A stretch of DNA of 64,000 nucleotides from JAGLOK01 sp963675575 (GTDB taxonomy: Bacteria > Bacillota > Clostridia > Christensenellales > UMGS416): the NCBI GenBank assembly GCA_963675575.1, contig OY776378.1, forward strand, positions 2,356,001 to 2,420,000, given 5' to 3'. The notes beneath the pieces are model-generated. The model worked only from the letters and a program-made list of their open reading frames with translations. It searched no databases and had not been told where the DNA came from. Positions 1-8,180 of the stretch are shown here, piece after piece. A program made the position numbers and the translations under genes. Numbering within the stretch: position 1 is the stretch's first letter; every line of letters begins with the position of its first letter.

Positions 1-793
1 CAATCTTGGTTTTGCTTTTGTTGAGTTCTAGTCCAACCTGCTTAAACCGTTCGTCTAATTGTTTTAACAGCTCCTTTGCTTCCCACTCCGTTTTACAATG
101 CAATAACCCGTCGTCCGCATATCTTGCCCATGGATTTTGTGGTCTATTCCTTCTTACCCATTCATCAAAAGCATAATGCATAAATAAATTAGCCAATAGC
201 GGGGAAATAACTCCGCCCTGCGGTGTGCCAGAATTTCTGCTTGTTTTCACACCTTGATTATTCTGAAACGGTACCTTGAGCCATCGGTTTATATATAACA
301 GTTCCCATTTGCATTGAGTATGTTTCATAAGCGCTTTTATTAGCAACTCATGGTCTATATTGTCAAATAATCCCTTAATATCAAACTCAAGTACCCACTC
401 GTACTTCCAGCACCGCCGTCTCGTTACAGCTATAGCATCATGCGCTGACTTGTTTGGTCTATACCCATAGGAATCTTCTAAGAAGTATCTTTCAACTTTT
501 GGCTCAAGGTGTAATTTAACAACCATTTGGGCTATTCTGTCCGCAACAGTTGGTATTCCCAGAACCCTGATACCTCCGCTTTTCTTCGGGATTTCTACAG
601 CTTTTACAGGTGGTGGAAAGTATGTGCCAGATGACATTCTGTTCCATATTTTATACAGGTTACTCTTTAGGTCCTTTTCGAAATCCTTTATCGAGACTTC
701 GTCTATACCGGCGCTTCCTTGGTTCGCTTTTACTTCCTTATACGCTTGATAGACTAATCTCTTTGGTATTTCGAACGACTTTGTTTTGGTCAT
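1..793 (-). CDS. ltrA: Group II intron reverse transcriptase/maturase, partial (C-terminus outside window)
   Basis: The ATG at 793 opens a frame that runs off the left edge without a stop (264 codons visible). The translation shows the reverse transcriptase order of group II proteins: an N-terminal segment with GSAGID, then RVLGIPTVADRIAQ, EDSYGYRP, a FDIKGLFDNIDHE motif (RT-3), the TPQGGVISPLLANL motif (RT-4) and the catalytic YADD box (RT-5) followed by the start of RT-6. Family knowledge says it promotes splicing and copies the intron into new sites. The X/maturase domain and any endonuclease domain would lie beyond coordinate 1. It sits in domain IV of the intron and shares its strand. 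No frameshift is visible. Confidence 0.95.
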   Translation of the reverse strand, partial: MTKTKSFEIPKRLVYQAYKEVKANQGSAGIDEVSIKDFEKDLKSNLYKIWNRMSSGTYFPPPVKAVEIPKKSGGIRVLGIPTVADRIAQMVVKLHLEPKVERYFLEDSYGYRPNKSAHDAIAVTRRRCWKYEWVLEFDIKGLFDNIDHELLIKALMKHTQCKWELLYINRWLKVPFQNNQGVKTSRNSGTPQGGVISPLLANLFMHYAFDEWVRRNRPQNPWARYADDGLLHCKTEWEAKELLKQLDERFKQVGLELNKSKTKI

Positions 794-1325
794 TCGGTTC
801 CTCCCATATTTTATGGTTGACTCATTTTCTCAAAACAGGATAATACAGTCCCTTCACTCCACCATCATTACAATAGCTTCATCGCTACTACAAACTGTTC
901 CGCCCCTATATTCCGCATTGGTATTTTGCCCTCGTAATTTCTGTTACTTGCGGCGTTTCCCTTACCATCAGAATTATAGGTTCTCCAGTTCCATATTAAA
1001 GCCTAAGCTATGTTCACGCCACCTTTACTCCGGTTACCGTCTGGCCAGTAAACAGGTTTCTTCCAAACTTATCCCGAGGCAGCCTTACCATCCTCGGTTT
1101 TGATAACATCTGAGCTTTTCGAAGCGTCTTCAATGGTTCGCTTGCGCTCGTCTCCATAGCTCACATCTGACAGTTAAAACTGCCTTTTCCTTAACGCTCA
1201 ATACCATCGCTTTTGACAACAGCACCTTAAGGTGATTTAAAACCAATGCCTGTACATCGATTTTGAGAGACCTCCTCTCATCTTTAATACAGCTTGAAAC
1301 AATTTCTTGCTTCTTCTGGACACAC
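1..1325 (-). mobile_element. Group II intron, 5' part (3' end outside window)
   Basis: On the minus strand the element opens at 1325 with GTGTGTCCAGA, which fits the 5' consensus of bacterial group II introns (GUGYG, often followed by CCAGA). About 530 nt of structured, non-coding sequence (domains I to III and the start of IV by position) follow before the intron-encoded reverse transcriptase begins at 793. The sequence immediately upstream of 1325 is the interior of an IS3-type orfA, so the intron uses a transposase gene as its host. Domain V and the 3' splice site lie beyond the left edge. The class was not assigned. Confidence 0.82.
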
Positions 1326-1586
1326 GTAGGCCGCGGCTTTTTTTAACATGTCACGCTCAATTTTGAGTTCTGCATTCTCTAGTCGCAACTTCTTTACTTC
1401 CTCTTCCAATGTCGCCGCTTCCGTTTTCTCGCCTTCTGACGTGTACTTCTTCCGCCAGTTGTAAAGCAAGTTAACTCCTACTCCCAAATCGTCGGCTATT
1501 TCCCTTACGCTCTTTGGGCTTGCATACGATAATTTAACCGCATTTCTCTTGAATTCTTCGTCATATTTGTTTCGGTGTTTTTGCAT
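1326..1586 (-). pseudogene. IS3-family transposase OrfA, interrupted by the group II intron
   Basis: The frame starting at 1586 encodes the helix-turn-helix OrfA of IS3-type elements: EEFKRNAVKLSYAS, then SVREIADDLGVGVNLLYNWRKKY (HTH) and a leucine-zipper-like stretch ending in ERDMLKKAAAY. An A7 run in the LKK codons matches the programmed -1 frameshift site of this family. Coding then enters the group II intron at 1325; the open frame continues to a stop at 1284, but its last 13 residues are intron sequence, not transposase. OrfB should resume beyond the intron, outside the window. The ribosome binding site is GCAGGAGGG about 8 nt before the ATG. As DNA the element is probably inactive unless the intron splices. 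Confidence 0.88.
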
Positions 1587-1647
1587 GGTTTTTCCCTCCT
1601 GCTTTATATTATAATTCTTTTACCATGCTGTCCGAAATTTTAACACA
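1326..1647 (-). mobile_element. IS3-family element, terminus plus orfA (partial)
   Basis: Upstream of orfA, minus-strand TGTGTTAAAATTTCGGACAG at 1647 looks like an insertion-sequence terminus (it begins with TG, as IS3 ends do) and lies 61 nt before the orfA start. The other end, orfB and the target duplication lie beyond the left edge, so the exact boundary is uncertain by a few bases. Nothing recognisable occupies the AT-rich 1650-1760 stretch beyond it. Confidence 0.6.
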
Positions 1648-1763
1648 CTCCCTTTAGTTAATAAAAGATATTTCGCAAAATTAACCACGTCATCATAAAA
1701 TATACCATGCCAAAACATTTATAGTCAACTAAGTTAGAAAATATTAAATATAAAAACTGATAT

Positions 1764-1792
1764 AACAAAAAAGAGACACTTTCATGTCTCTT
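1764..1792 (-). terminator. Rho-independent terminator of the sigma/anti-sigma operon
   Basis: Read on the minus strand, AAGAGACA and TGTCTCTT form an 8-bp stem around a short loop followed by six T, about 20 nt past the anti-sigma stop. Confidence 0.85.
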
Positions 1793-1815
1793 AGGTCAGT
1801 TTTAATTAAATATGA

Positions 1816-2487
1816 TTAATTCATACTTTCAGCTATTTTCATCAAAGTATCTTCATCAATTGTAGCTGCAATTTGAACTTGTACGCCCTTACTGTCTGCA
1901 AAATTGCAATATAACGTAATTGGATTACTGTAAACAGTTTTAACTATAAATGGCATTCCATTCATCTCAAGATGTGTTTCCTTACTCTCATAATCATCGG
2001 GAACTCTAATTGAATCACCATAAACCCTAATTAAGATAAATAAATTCTCATCAGATTCATTGATATATTTCATCTCTATTGTGGTAAATCCATTATAACC
2101 GACAGCTGATGTCATATACTCCAGATTGTAACCTTCAGGTATAAATTTAGGCATATTTATATGGAGGGGTATAGCTGTGGCTGAAGCACTCTCTTCATAT
2201 TTCTGACTTATATCATCTGCAGCTCGAGTGTTTTGTATATCCATGAAATAAAGGGTAGCTGAAAATGCAGCAAATAGACCTACAAATCCTGCTGCTACTT
2301 TAAGAAATATGTAATTTTTCTTCTTTATATTTCTTTCAGGTGCACTGCTGGATATCTTGGAAAGCGCATTGGCTTCTATCCTATCAAAAACAGAGTCATC
2401 GATTTCATCGATTTTATCCATTTCGTCCGGATTTTCTTTAGCCAGCTTTTCTAATATCCTTTCAATATCATCATAATTATTCTTCAT
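1816..2487 (-). CDS. Probable anti-sigma factor, membrane-anchored, DUF4367-like
   Basis: This 223-residue protein has an acidic cytoplasmic N-terminus (1-57), one membrane segment (about 59-81, FLKVAAGFVGLFAAFSATLYF) and an extracytoplasmic C-terminal domain (about 105-220) with the MPKFIPEGYNLEY pattern of DUF4367 proteins. Its start overlaps the end of the ECF sigma gene by 11 bp, the usual layout of a sigma and its anti-sigma. The inferred role is to hold the sigma factor at the membrane until an envelope signal arrives. The start codon has GGAG at good spacing. No zinc-binding HxxxCxxC anti-sigma motif is visible, so the sigma-binding mode is unknown. Confidence 0.75.
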   Translation of the reverse strand: MKNNYDDIERILEKLAKENPDEMDKIDEIDDSVFDRIEANALSKISSSAPERNIKKKNYIFLKVAAGFVGLFAAFSATLYFMDIQNTRAADDISQKYEESASATAIPLHINMPKFIPEGYNLEYMTSAVGYNGFTTIEMKYINESDENLFILIRVYGDSIRVPDDYESKETHLEMNGMPFIVKTVYSNPITLYCNFADSKGVQVQIAATIDEDTLMKIAESMN

Positions 2488-3010
2488 TTAAATGCTCCTT
2501 TATGTAAATCTCCTTTAGCTTTTTAAACGCCCTGTGGTAGATTGATTTCAGTGTACCCTCTTTTATTCCAGTCAACTCCGATATTTCGCGAATCTTCATT
2601 TCCTTAACAAATCTAAGATGTATCAAATGCCTATCCCTTTGCGGAAGAGATTTAATTATACTTAAGTATGAATCGTTGTCCTCTACTTGTAAGAGGGCTT
2701 TATCCATTATTTGGTTGCCTTTTTTATTAAATTCCTCATTATCGAAGATTTCTTCAACAGGAACTGCTATTTTCCTTTTTTTTATTAAGTTAAAAGCTAT
2801 TCGAGTAGCTATTCTATAAAACCACTTATCGAACTTTTCAATATCATTCAATGTGTGCAGCTTCTTTGCGGCTACAATCAACGCTTCCTGAAGAACATCC
2901 TCAGTTAGATAAGGATCTCTCGTTATGCTATTAACGATTCTGAATGCGTTTTTCTTTATCGGCTGCCATAACTTTATTACTTTAGCTGCCTGAAAATTTA
3001 AGTAGTCCAT
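2477..3010 (-). CDS. RNA polymerase sigma factor, ECF (sigma-70) family
   Basis: The 177-residue product has the two ECF domains: sigma-2 at about 15-90 (DPYLTEDVLQEALIVAAKKL, then KFDKWFYRIATRIAFNLIKK) and sigma-4 at about 115-170 (LPQRDRHLIHLRFVKEMKIREISELTG with the recognition helix KEGTLKSIYHRAFKKLKE). The length is typical. It is translationally coupled to the downstream anti-sigma gene. Expected function is to direct transcription of an envelope-stress or surface regulon, possibly including its own operon. The specific signal cannot be read from sequence. Confidence 0.92.
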   Translation of the reverse strand: MDYLNFQAAKVIKLWQPIKKNAFRIVNSITRDPYLTEDVLQEALIVAAKKLHTLNDIEKFDKWFYRIATRIAFNLIKKRKIAVPVEEIFDNEEFNKKGNQIMDKALLQVEDNDSYLSIIKSLPQRDRHLIHLRFVKEMKIREISELTGIKEGTLKSIYHRAFKKLKEIYIKEHLNEE

Positions 3011-3107
3011 ATATATCCCAATGTTTTATTTTTTTGTATATTATATCATATCATAAACTCTTCTCTACTAATAATAAAGCAGAATAACAATATATAATCT
3101 GTTTTTT

Positions 3108-4043
3108 TCAGCTTTTTTTTGCAATAACTCCATAAACCAAATATTCTTTTTCTTGATTGAACGGCCATAGAGCATATATTGCATTTAATTTGTCTGTTTT
3201 TGAAAGTAAATCGTTCCTTCCGATTTGTGCCAGTTCAATTCCGTTATTTTTAATATAACTTTCCATTATGTCTTCCACTAATTCACCCTTACTCATGTGT
3301 TTTTTTATTTTCCTAAGCAATCCGCTTTTTTTGCTCATTTCGATAATATCTGTCAGCATGACAATACTTCCGCCACTTTTGCATGCTGAAATCAGCAAAT
3401 CATTATAATTATCAATCAACGAAGGCATGTTATTATATGCAGAGGAAAGTATCTTGTTTAAGCCACTGTATTCGTACAATCCGTATTCGTGCAATATCTT
3501 TAAAAACACTTCAATCTGAGTATAAACAAGCTGTGTATATATAGGCAAAGAAATCACCATGTCAAAACCGTCTGCAAATATGCCCGATGGGCTGCAATTA
3601 ATCATCTTGCTAAAAGAATCCTCTATATATAATGTGATTTCGCCGACAGGAGCCGCTTTTTTTGCTAATCTCTCCAAGCCTTCAAAAAAACCTACTTTTT
3701 GCGAACCGGTATAATCTGATTGTATTATCTGTATTTTTGAGAATTCTTTACCGATAATCATTTGTCTCACTATGCCCGCATTAATGCTTTCAGTGTCTGC
3801 ATCCGTTAGAACAATACTATTAAATATTGAGCAAAGATGTCGTAAATCTAAGTCATTAACATTTCCTGCTCCCAATACAACTACGCTTTTCATATGCGGA
3901 TTTGTCTTTGTAGCCTCACCAATAAATGCGCTTATAGTTTTTCTGTAAGCCGACCAATTTTCATATTTAACGTCAAGATTACCGCTGTCGTTTACATCGC
4001 GGTTAAATTTATCTATTGTAAAATTTTTAAAATTGAAAGGCAT
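3108..4043 (-). CDS. Uncharacterised Rossmann-fold protein, possible SAM-dependent methyltransferase
   Basis: This is a 311-residue soluble protein of unknown function. Residues 53-60 (SVVVLGAG) and the following DLDLRHL, then IVLTDADTES about 25 residues on, resemble motif I (nucleotide-binding glycine loop) and the acidic end of strand beta-2 in class I SAM methyltransferases. A later MVISLPIYTQLVYTQIE segment could be the motif IV region. It stands alone between the sigma operon and the Mbx operon on the same strand, with AGAGGGAG as ribosome binding site. A substrate cannot be proposed, and a non-enzymatic Rossmann protein is equally possible. Confidence 0.6.
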   Translation of the reverse strand: MPFNFKNFTIDKFNRDVNDSGNLDVKYENWSAYRKTISAFIGEATKTNPHMKSVVVLGAGNVNDLDLRHLCSIFNSIVLTDADTESINAGIVRQMIIGKEFSKIQIIQSDYTGSQKVGFFEGLERLAKKAAPVGEITLYIEDSFSKMINCSPSGIFADGFDMVISLPIYTQLVYTQIEVFLKILHEYGLYEYSGLNKILSSAYNNMPSLIDNYNDLLISACKSGGSIVMLTDIIEMSKKSGLLRKIKKHMSKGELVEDIMESYIKNNGIELAQIGRNDLLSKTDKLNAIYALWPFNQEKEYLVYGVIAKKS

Positions 4044-4124
4044 TTTTTCTCCCTCTTTTTATATTGAAAATTATAACATTCATTATGTATGCGTAAAAGA
4101 ACAAACGACTAAATACTTTCAAGT

Positions 4125-4152
4125 AAAAAAGAAGGCTCTCGCCTTCTTTTAA
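4125..4152 (-). terminator. Terminator of the Mbx-type operon
   Basis: On the minus strand AAAAGAAGGC-gaga-GCCTTCTTTTTT forms a strong stem with a T-run, about 15 nt after the stop of the last operon gene at 4168. Confidence 0.9.
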
Positions 4153-4167
4153 ATACTATAAAATTAA

Positions 4168-5994
4168 TTAATCTTTCTTAGCCATCAGGTATTTATCTAT
4201 GCCAATTGCTGCATTATGTCCATCTGCTACGCCGTTTATTATATCCATACCTCGGGTTATGTCGCCGCCCGCAAACATCCAAGGAACGCCGACTACCTGA
4301 TTTTCATCCGTTACTTTGATTTTTCCACGCTCGATTGTGACTTTGTCATTAAGCTCTTCAGGAATGTAAGTAAGATCCGCCATCTGCCCTATTGCTAGAT
4401 ATACTTGCTTGGCTTTCAGCTCCTTTGTGTCGTCATAGTCATATTGTGGGTTAAATCTCTTGTTTTCATCAAAAAGTTGTACACATTTAACAGCTTCAAT
4501 TCCTATTAGATTACCTTGTTTATCCGTCAAAATTTTCTGAGGCCCGTATCCGAGGTTGAAGGCTATGCCTTCCTCGCCGCCTTCTTCAACTTCTTCTATG
4601 TCGGCAGGAATCTGAGATTCGTTTTCGAGCGCAAGCATTTTCACTGAGCTTTTGCCATACTTTTCATTTTGGAAGCGGACGAGAGTTCTCGCCACGTCAA
4701 ATGCCACGTTACCCGAGCCTACCACAACTATATCATCTTCTATATCGGGCATTTCGCCTCGCCCTGTTTCATAGTCTGTTGAAGCCGCCAAAAATTCCAT
4801 CGCCAGCTTGACGTTTTCATGCTCAATCCCGGGAATTTTGAGCCCTCTCGTTGACGGATATCCTGTTGCAACAAACACAGCGTCAAATTTCTTTTCAAGA
4901 TCGCTAAGCTTAATATCTTTGCCAATTTCCGTATTAGTGTGAATTTTTACACCCAGCTTTTCAATGAAAGAAATATCGTGCGTGGTCACATCATCCGGAA
5001 GTCTGTATTTTGGGGCACCGTATCTCATCGGGCCACCGGCAAGAGGCATTCTCTCAAACACATCAACTTCATATCCAAGTGTTCCAAGGTAATACGCAGC
5101 AGAAAGCCCTGCGGAACCCGCGCCGACTATCGCAACCTTACCATCGCCTTTTTTTGACACCTGCGACATAACAACTTTTTCATATTCCTCGTCAGGCATA
5201 TTGTCTACAATATAGCGTTTGAGCCAACGTATGGCAATCGCTTCGCCGCGGTTTGAAAGCGCGCACGCACTTTCGCATTTATGTGTGCATATTCGGCCGC
5301 AAACTGAAGGAAGCGGATTTGTTTTATACAGCCAATCCAATCCTTCTTCAAGATTGCCCTCCCATACGCTTCTTATGTACTCGGGTATATTCATGTGAGC
5401 GGGGCAAGTCTTGGTACAGATCCCACACTCAACGCATCTGGCCGCCTCGGCCTTAGCCTGCTCTTTTGAAAATCCCCGTACAATTTCAATAAATGACTTC
5501 TTGCGCTCGTCTGCTCCCACATGCTCCATATGCTTACGCTCAAGATCCAAAATATCGCTTGTCTCGTCTTTTACATAGCCCAGTTTATATTCACGGCCTG
5601 TAATATCTTTGTCATCAGGCATATATATGAAATCTTCCGGGTCAGCTGAATTATAAAGGTATTCTTTGGTAAGGTTCAGAGAACCTGATGTGCATATATC
5701 CACGCATAATCCGCAAAAGCAGCACCTTCCGTAGTCGATTACAGGGCGCTCAGGCTTTGAGCCGTCCACATCGGGAAGCTCTCCGCGCTCGGCCATTGTG
5801 ATGGCGTTTGTAGGGCACACATCAGCGCATGTTCCACAGCCGATGCACTTCTCCCAATCATTCACATGGAAACCTCTATAGTTGTTTTGCGATTCTCTCG
5901 GGTTCTTGAATATATCATCCATCGGCACCGTAATGGGCTTTTTGAAAATATATTTCCATCCTTTAAAGGGAGCGAATATACTGTTTTTCTTCAT
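4168..5994 (-). CDS. MbxN/NuoI-type ferredoxin subunit fused to a GltD/NfnB-like NAD(P)H flavoprotein
   Basis: This 608-residue protein is a two-part fusion. Residues 1-110 look like the NuoI/MbxN subunit: a basic amphipathic start, the NYRGFHVND lead-in and two CxxCxxCxxxC 4Fe-4S motifs (C50/53/56/60 and C91/94/97/101). Residues from about 165 to the end resemble the small subunit of glutamate synthase and NfnB: a CVECGICTKTC motif (C187-C197), further cysteines at 232/236/240/244, a GAGSAGLSAA FAD-binding loop near 291 and a second GSGN dinucleotide site. It closes the operon, 9 nt after mbxL. As inference, the flavoprotein lets the membrane complex exchange electrons with NAD(P)H or a low-potential partner. 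No glutamate synthase large subunit is nearby, so plain GltD is unlikely. Confidence 0.88.
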   Translation of the reverse strand: MKKNSIFAPFKGWKYIFKKPITVPMDDIFKNPRESQNNYRGFHVNDWEKCIGCGTCADVCPTNAITMAERGELPDVDGSKPERPVIDYGRCCFCGLCVDICTSGSLNLTKEYLYNSADPEDFIYMPDDKDITGREYKLGYVKDETSDILDLERKHMEHVGADERKKSFIEIVRGFSKEQAKAEAARCVECGICTKTCPAHMNIPEYIRSVWEGNLEEGLDWLYKTNPLPSVCGRICTHKCESACALSNRGEAIAIRWLKRYIVDNMPDEEYEKVVMSQVSKKGDGKVAIVGAGSAGLSAAYYLGTLGYEVDVFERMPLAGGPMRYGAPKYRLPDDVTTHDISFIEKLGVKIHTNTEIGKDIKLSDLEKKFDAVFVATGYPSTRGLKIPGIEHENVKLAMEFLAASTDYETGRGEMPDIEDDIVVVGSGNVAFDVARTLVRFQNEKYGKSSVKMLALENESQIPADIEEVEEGGEEGIAFNLGYGPQKILTDKQGNLIGIEAVKCVQLFDENKRFNPQYDYDDTKELKAKQVYLAIGQMADLTYIPEELNDKVTIERGKIKVTDENQVVGVPWMFAGGDITRGMDIINGVADGHNAAIGIDKYLMAKKD

Positions 5995-6003
5995 ATCGTT
6001 CTC

Positions 6004-7110
6004 CTATCTGTCTATTTCAGGTGAGCAAATGCCCATCGTGTCAAACCACAGTGCCGCGTCATCTATCCTGTGTCCCGGAAGGTATTTTTCAATACCCAAT
6101 AATCCCTGTGGGAAAGACGCCCCCCGCACCGCCACTCTGTATGGCTTAGTTTTTCCGTCAGATACGGTATAATATCCGTATTCGCCTCGACTGGCTTCCA
6201 CTGCCGAATACACCTGTCCTTTGGGCACTTCCCAACGCAGAGCGCTTCCGTCCAATCCCTTTTCGCGTACACGGCCCCCCGGCATTTTGTCGATTATCTG
6301 GCGGATGATGCGTATTATCTGGTACATCTCAAGATATTTAAACCTTATTCTTGTATATGCGTCCGAATATGTGGCTATCGGTACGTCAAAGTCCACTTGA
6401 TCATATCTTGCATAAGGTGTTACTTTTCTTAAATCATACGCTTTGCCTGTAGATGAGCGCATTCCTATGCCTGTTACGCCCAGCTCCCAAACGACTTCCT
6501 CCGGAAGTATTATCTGATCTTTTATTCTAGCCAAAACCGAAGGATTGTTAAGTATCAAATCCTCATAATCGGGAAGGCGGCGTTCAAGGTCATCCACATA
6601 CGCCAAGATTTTTTTCTCAATCCCTTTGGGCAAATCTTTTCTTACGCCTCCGGCTACAATATACATATGGTATATTCTGTGGCCCGTTATCTCTTCAAAA
6701 AGCTGCAATATTCCATCGCGATCGGCCTGAGCCCAGTACATCGCCGTGTAGAGCCCTGTAGGTCCTCCACAACCACCAAAAGCCATAAGGTGAGCTGCAA
6801 GCCGTGCAAGCTCCAAATCGAGCATGCGTATCCAGTGTGCCCTCTCCGGCACTTCAATTCCAGCCAAAGCTTCAATGTTTTGCGCGAACACCATTTCATT
6901 TGTGTCAGGTTCCGGAACGCATATTCTGGGAATTAAAGCGATATTGTTCATCCATGTTCTGTTCTCCATGGATTTTTCAAATCCACGGTGAAGCATTCCC
7001 GGAAGCAGATATGATCTTTTAATGATATCGCCTTCAACATACATGTGTACGCTGGCGTTTCCATGCATACCAGGATGCTGAGGGCCTAAAAACAATTTTA
7101 CCTGTTTCAT
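6004..7110 (-). CDS. mbxL: Mbx-type L subunit (NuoD / NiFe-hydrogenase large-subunit homologue)
   Basis: The 368-residue protein matches the NuoD/MbxL family: QHPGMHGNASVHMYVEGD at the start, HRGFEKSMENRT, RICVPEPDTNEM, the ELARLAAHLMAFG helix and a C-terminal DTMGICSPEIDR tail. In NiFe hydrogenases the metal is held by two CxxC pairs. Here only the first Cys of pair one (C64) and the last Cys of pair two (C362) remain; the partners are E67 and M359. That argues against a hydrogen-evolving hydrogenase and for an Mbx/Mbs-type reductase centre. It overlaps mbxK by 4 bp (ATGA). A working NiFe hydrogenase is the less likely alternative. Confidence 0.92.
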   Translation of the reverse strand: MKQVKLFLGPQHPGMHGNASVHMYVEGDIIKRSYLLPGMLHRGFEKSMENRTWMNNIALIPRICVPEPDTNEMVFAQNIEALAGIEVPERAHWIRMLDLELARLAAHLMAFGGCGGPTGLYTAMYWAQADRDGILQLFEEITGHRIYHMYIVAGGVRKDLPKGIEKKILAYVDDLERRLPDYEDLILNNPSVLARIKDQIILPEEVVWELGVTGIGMRSSTGKAYDLRKVTPYARYDQVDFDVPIATYSDAYTRIRFKYLEMYQIIRIIRQIIDKMPGGRVREKGLDGSALRWEVPKGQVYSAVEASRGEYGYYTVSDGKTKPYRVAVRGASFPQGLLGIEKYLPGHRIDDAALWFDTMGICSPEIDR

Positions 7111-7625
7111 TTGGTCTCACCTGCCTTCGTGTTAAAGTCCTTTTTATATTCGCGTACAGGGTATTTTCTGTCGGAATACGCCTGAGGGTCAAAGTCCTTC
7201 TTTAATGGAGGCATGTCGTCCCAATTTTCAAGGAAAAGCTGCTTGTATGAATCGGGATTGCCCTCAAACTCCACTCCGAAAAATTCATGCACATCGCGCT
7301 CGTAGTACTGCGCGCCCGGATAAATACTCGTAATGGTTGTAAACTTCGGATTTTCTCGGTCAAGGCGAGTGCGAACTTGAAGACGCACACCCTCGTCCCA
7401 GTTAAACAGCAAAAATACCAGTTGGAATTCATTATCATCAATCCAATCAACGCAGGAAAGCATCGAAAGCTGTCTGAATCCTTCGCTTTTAACATATGCC
7501 AATACTGAATGGATATCGCGGCTATGAAAGTCCAATGAGGCTTGATTTTCCTTTGGCACATCCACATTTAAAACTTCGAACTTCGCTTTCACGATATCAA
7601 CTATTTTTTCAATTTTCTTATTCAT
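7107..7625 (-). CDS. mbxK: Mbx-type K subunit (NuoC, 30-kDa subunit homologue)
   Basis: From the ATG at 7625 the protein has 172 residues with the NuoC signature: SCVDW near the middle, FNWDEGVRLQVRTRLDRENPKF, then SIYPGAQYYERDVHEFFGVEFEGNPD and a C-terminal LPPLKKDF-like segment (MPPLKKDFDPQAYSD). It should sit against the L subunit in the peripheral arm. The start was set at 7625 because AAGGATG lies 9 nt ahead and the ATG overlaps the TAA of mbxJ (ATGAATAA); a longer frame from 7655 would reach further into mbxJ without a better ribosome binding site. Confidence 0.92.
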   Translation of the reverse strand: MNKKIEKIVDIVKAKFEVLNVDVPKENQASLDFHSRDIHSVLAYVKSEGFRQLSMLSCVDWIDDNEFQLVFLLFNWDEGVRLQVRTRLDRENPKFTTITSIYPGAQYYERDVHEFFGVEFEGNPDSYKQLFLENWDDMPPLKKDFDPQAYSDRKYPVREYKKDFNTKAGETK

Positions 7626-8178
7626 GGAACTCATCCTTAATGCGCAATTCCCCAAGAGAGTCGATTTGGTTTTGCTTAAACCAATCGTAATTGTCGCGGT
7701 ATCTTTTCCATCCGTCTGATGTCTTGTTTTTTATCCCGTCTATCAAGTCCTGAAAGCCGTTCATAACGGCTTCGGGTTTGGGCATACAGCCCGCAATGTA
7801 CACGTCAATGGGCAGGTATTGGTCCAATCTGTTTATAACAGCGTGCGAATCATAATATATTCCGCCATTTATCGGGCACGGCCCGAACGCCACTAAATAT
7901 TTTGGCGTTGACATCTGTTCATACGCATAAATTACGCGGCGCAGCGTTTTTACGCTCAAATAGCCCGTAACAAGCAACACGTCCGCCTGCCTGGGTGTCG
8001 CCATAGGCCCCATTCCCAAGCGCTCCATATCATATCTTGAAGTCATGGCTTGCGGAAGCTCAATTGCACAGCACCCTGTGCAGTACATGAGCATCCAAAG
8101 GGAATTCGCCCGGAAATACCGAGATATCCCCTCCCAGCCTTCTTTTAGTTTTTTGTCTTTTTCAATTATGCTGCTCAT
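7618..8178 (-). CDS. mbxJ: Mbx-type J subunit (NuoB / hydrogenase small-subunit homologue)
   Basis: The 186-residue protein carries the proximal 4Fe-4S site of the complex: CTGCC at 33-37, GPCPINGG (C101) and AGCMPKPE (C131). These are the NuoB/MbhJ ligands that pass electrons to or from the L subunit. The ATG at 8178 is preferred over 8244 because GGGGGG precedes it and the longer frame would extend deep into mbxM. It lies 2 nt after the stop of mbxM. Peripheral-arm location is expected. Confidence 0.93.
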   Translation of the reverse strand: MSSIIEKDKKLKEGWEGISRYFRANSLWMLMYCTGCCAIELPQAMTSRYDMERLGMGPMATPRQADVLLVTGYLSVKTLRRVIYAYEQMSTPKYLVAFGPCPINGGIYYDSHAVINRLDQYLPIDVYIAGCMPKPEAVMNGFQDLIDGIKNKTSDGWKRYRDNYDWFKQNQIDSLGELRIKDEFHE

Positions 8179-8180
8179 AT

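Noticed and set aside
610..1103. Plus-strand reading frames near the left edge
   Set aside because: They lie opposite the group II intron reverse transcriptase and intron RNA and have no coding features.
4168..5994. Stand-alone glutamate synthase small subunit (gltD)
   Set aside because: No gltB-type gene is near, and the N-terminal NuoI-like domain and operon position tie the protein to the membrane complex.
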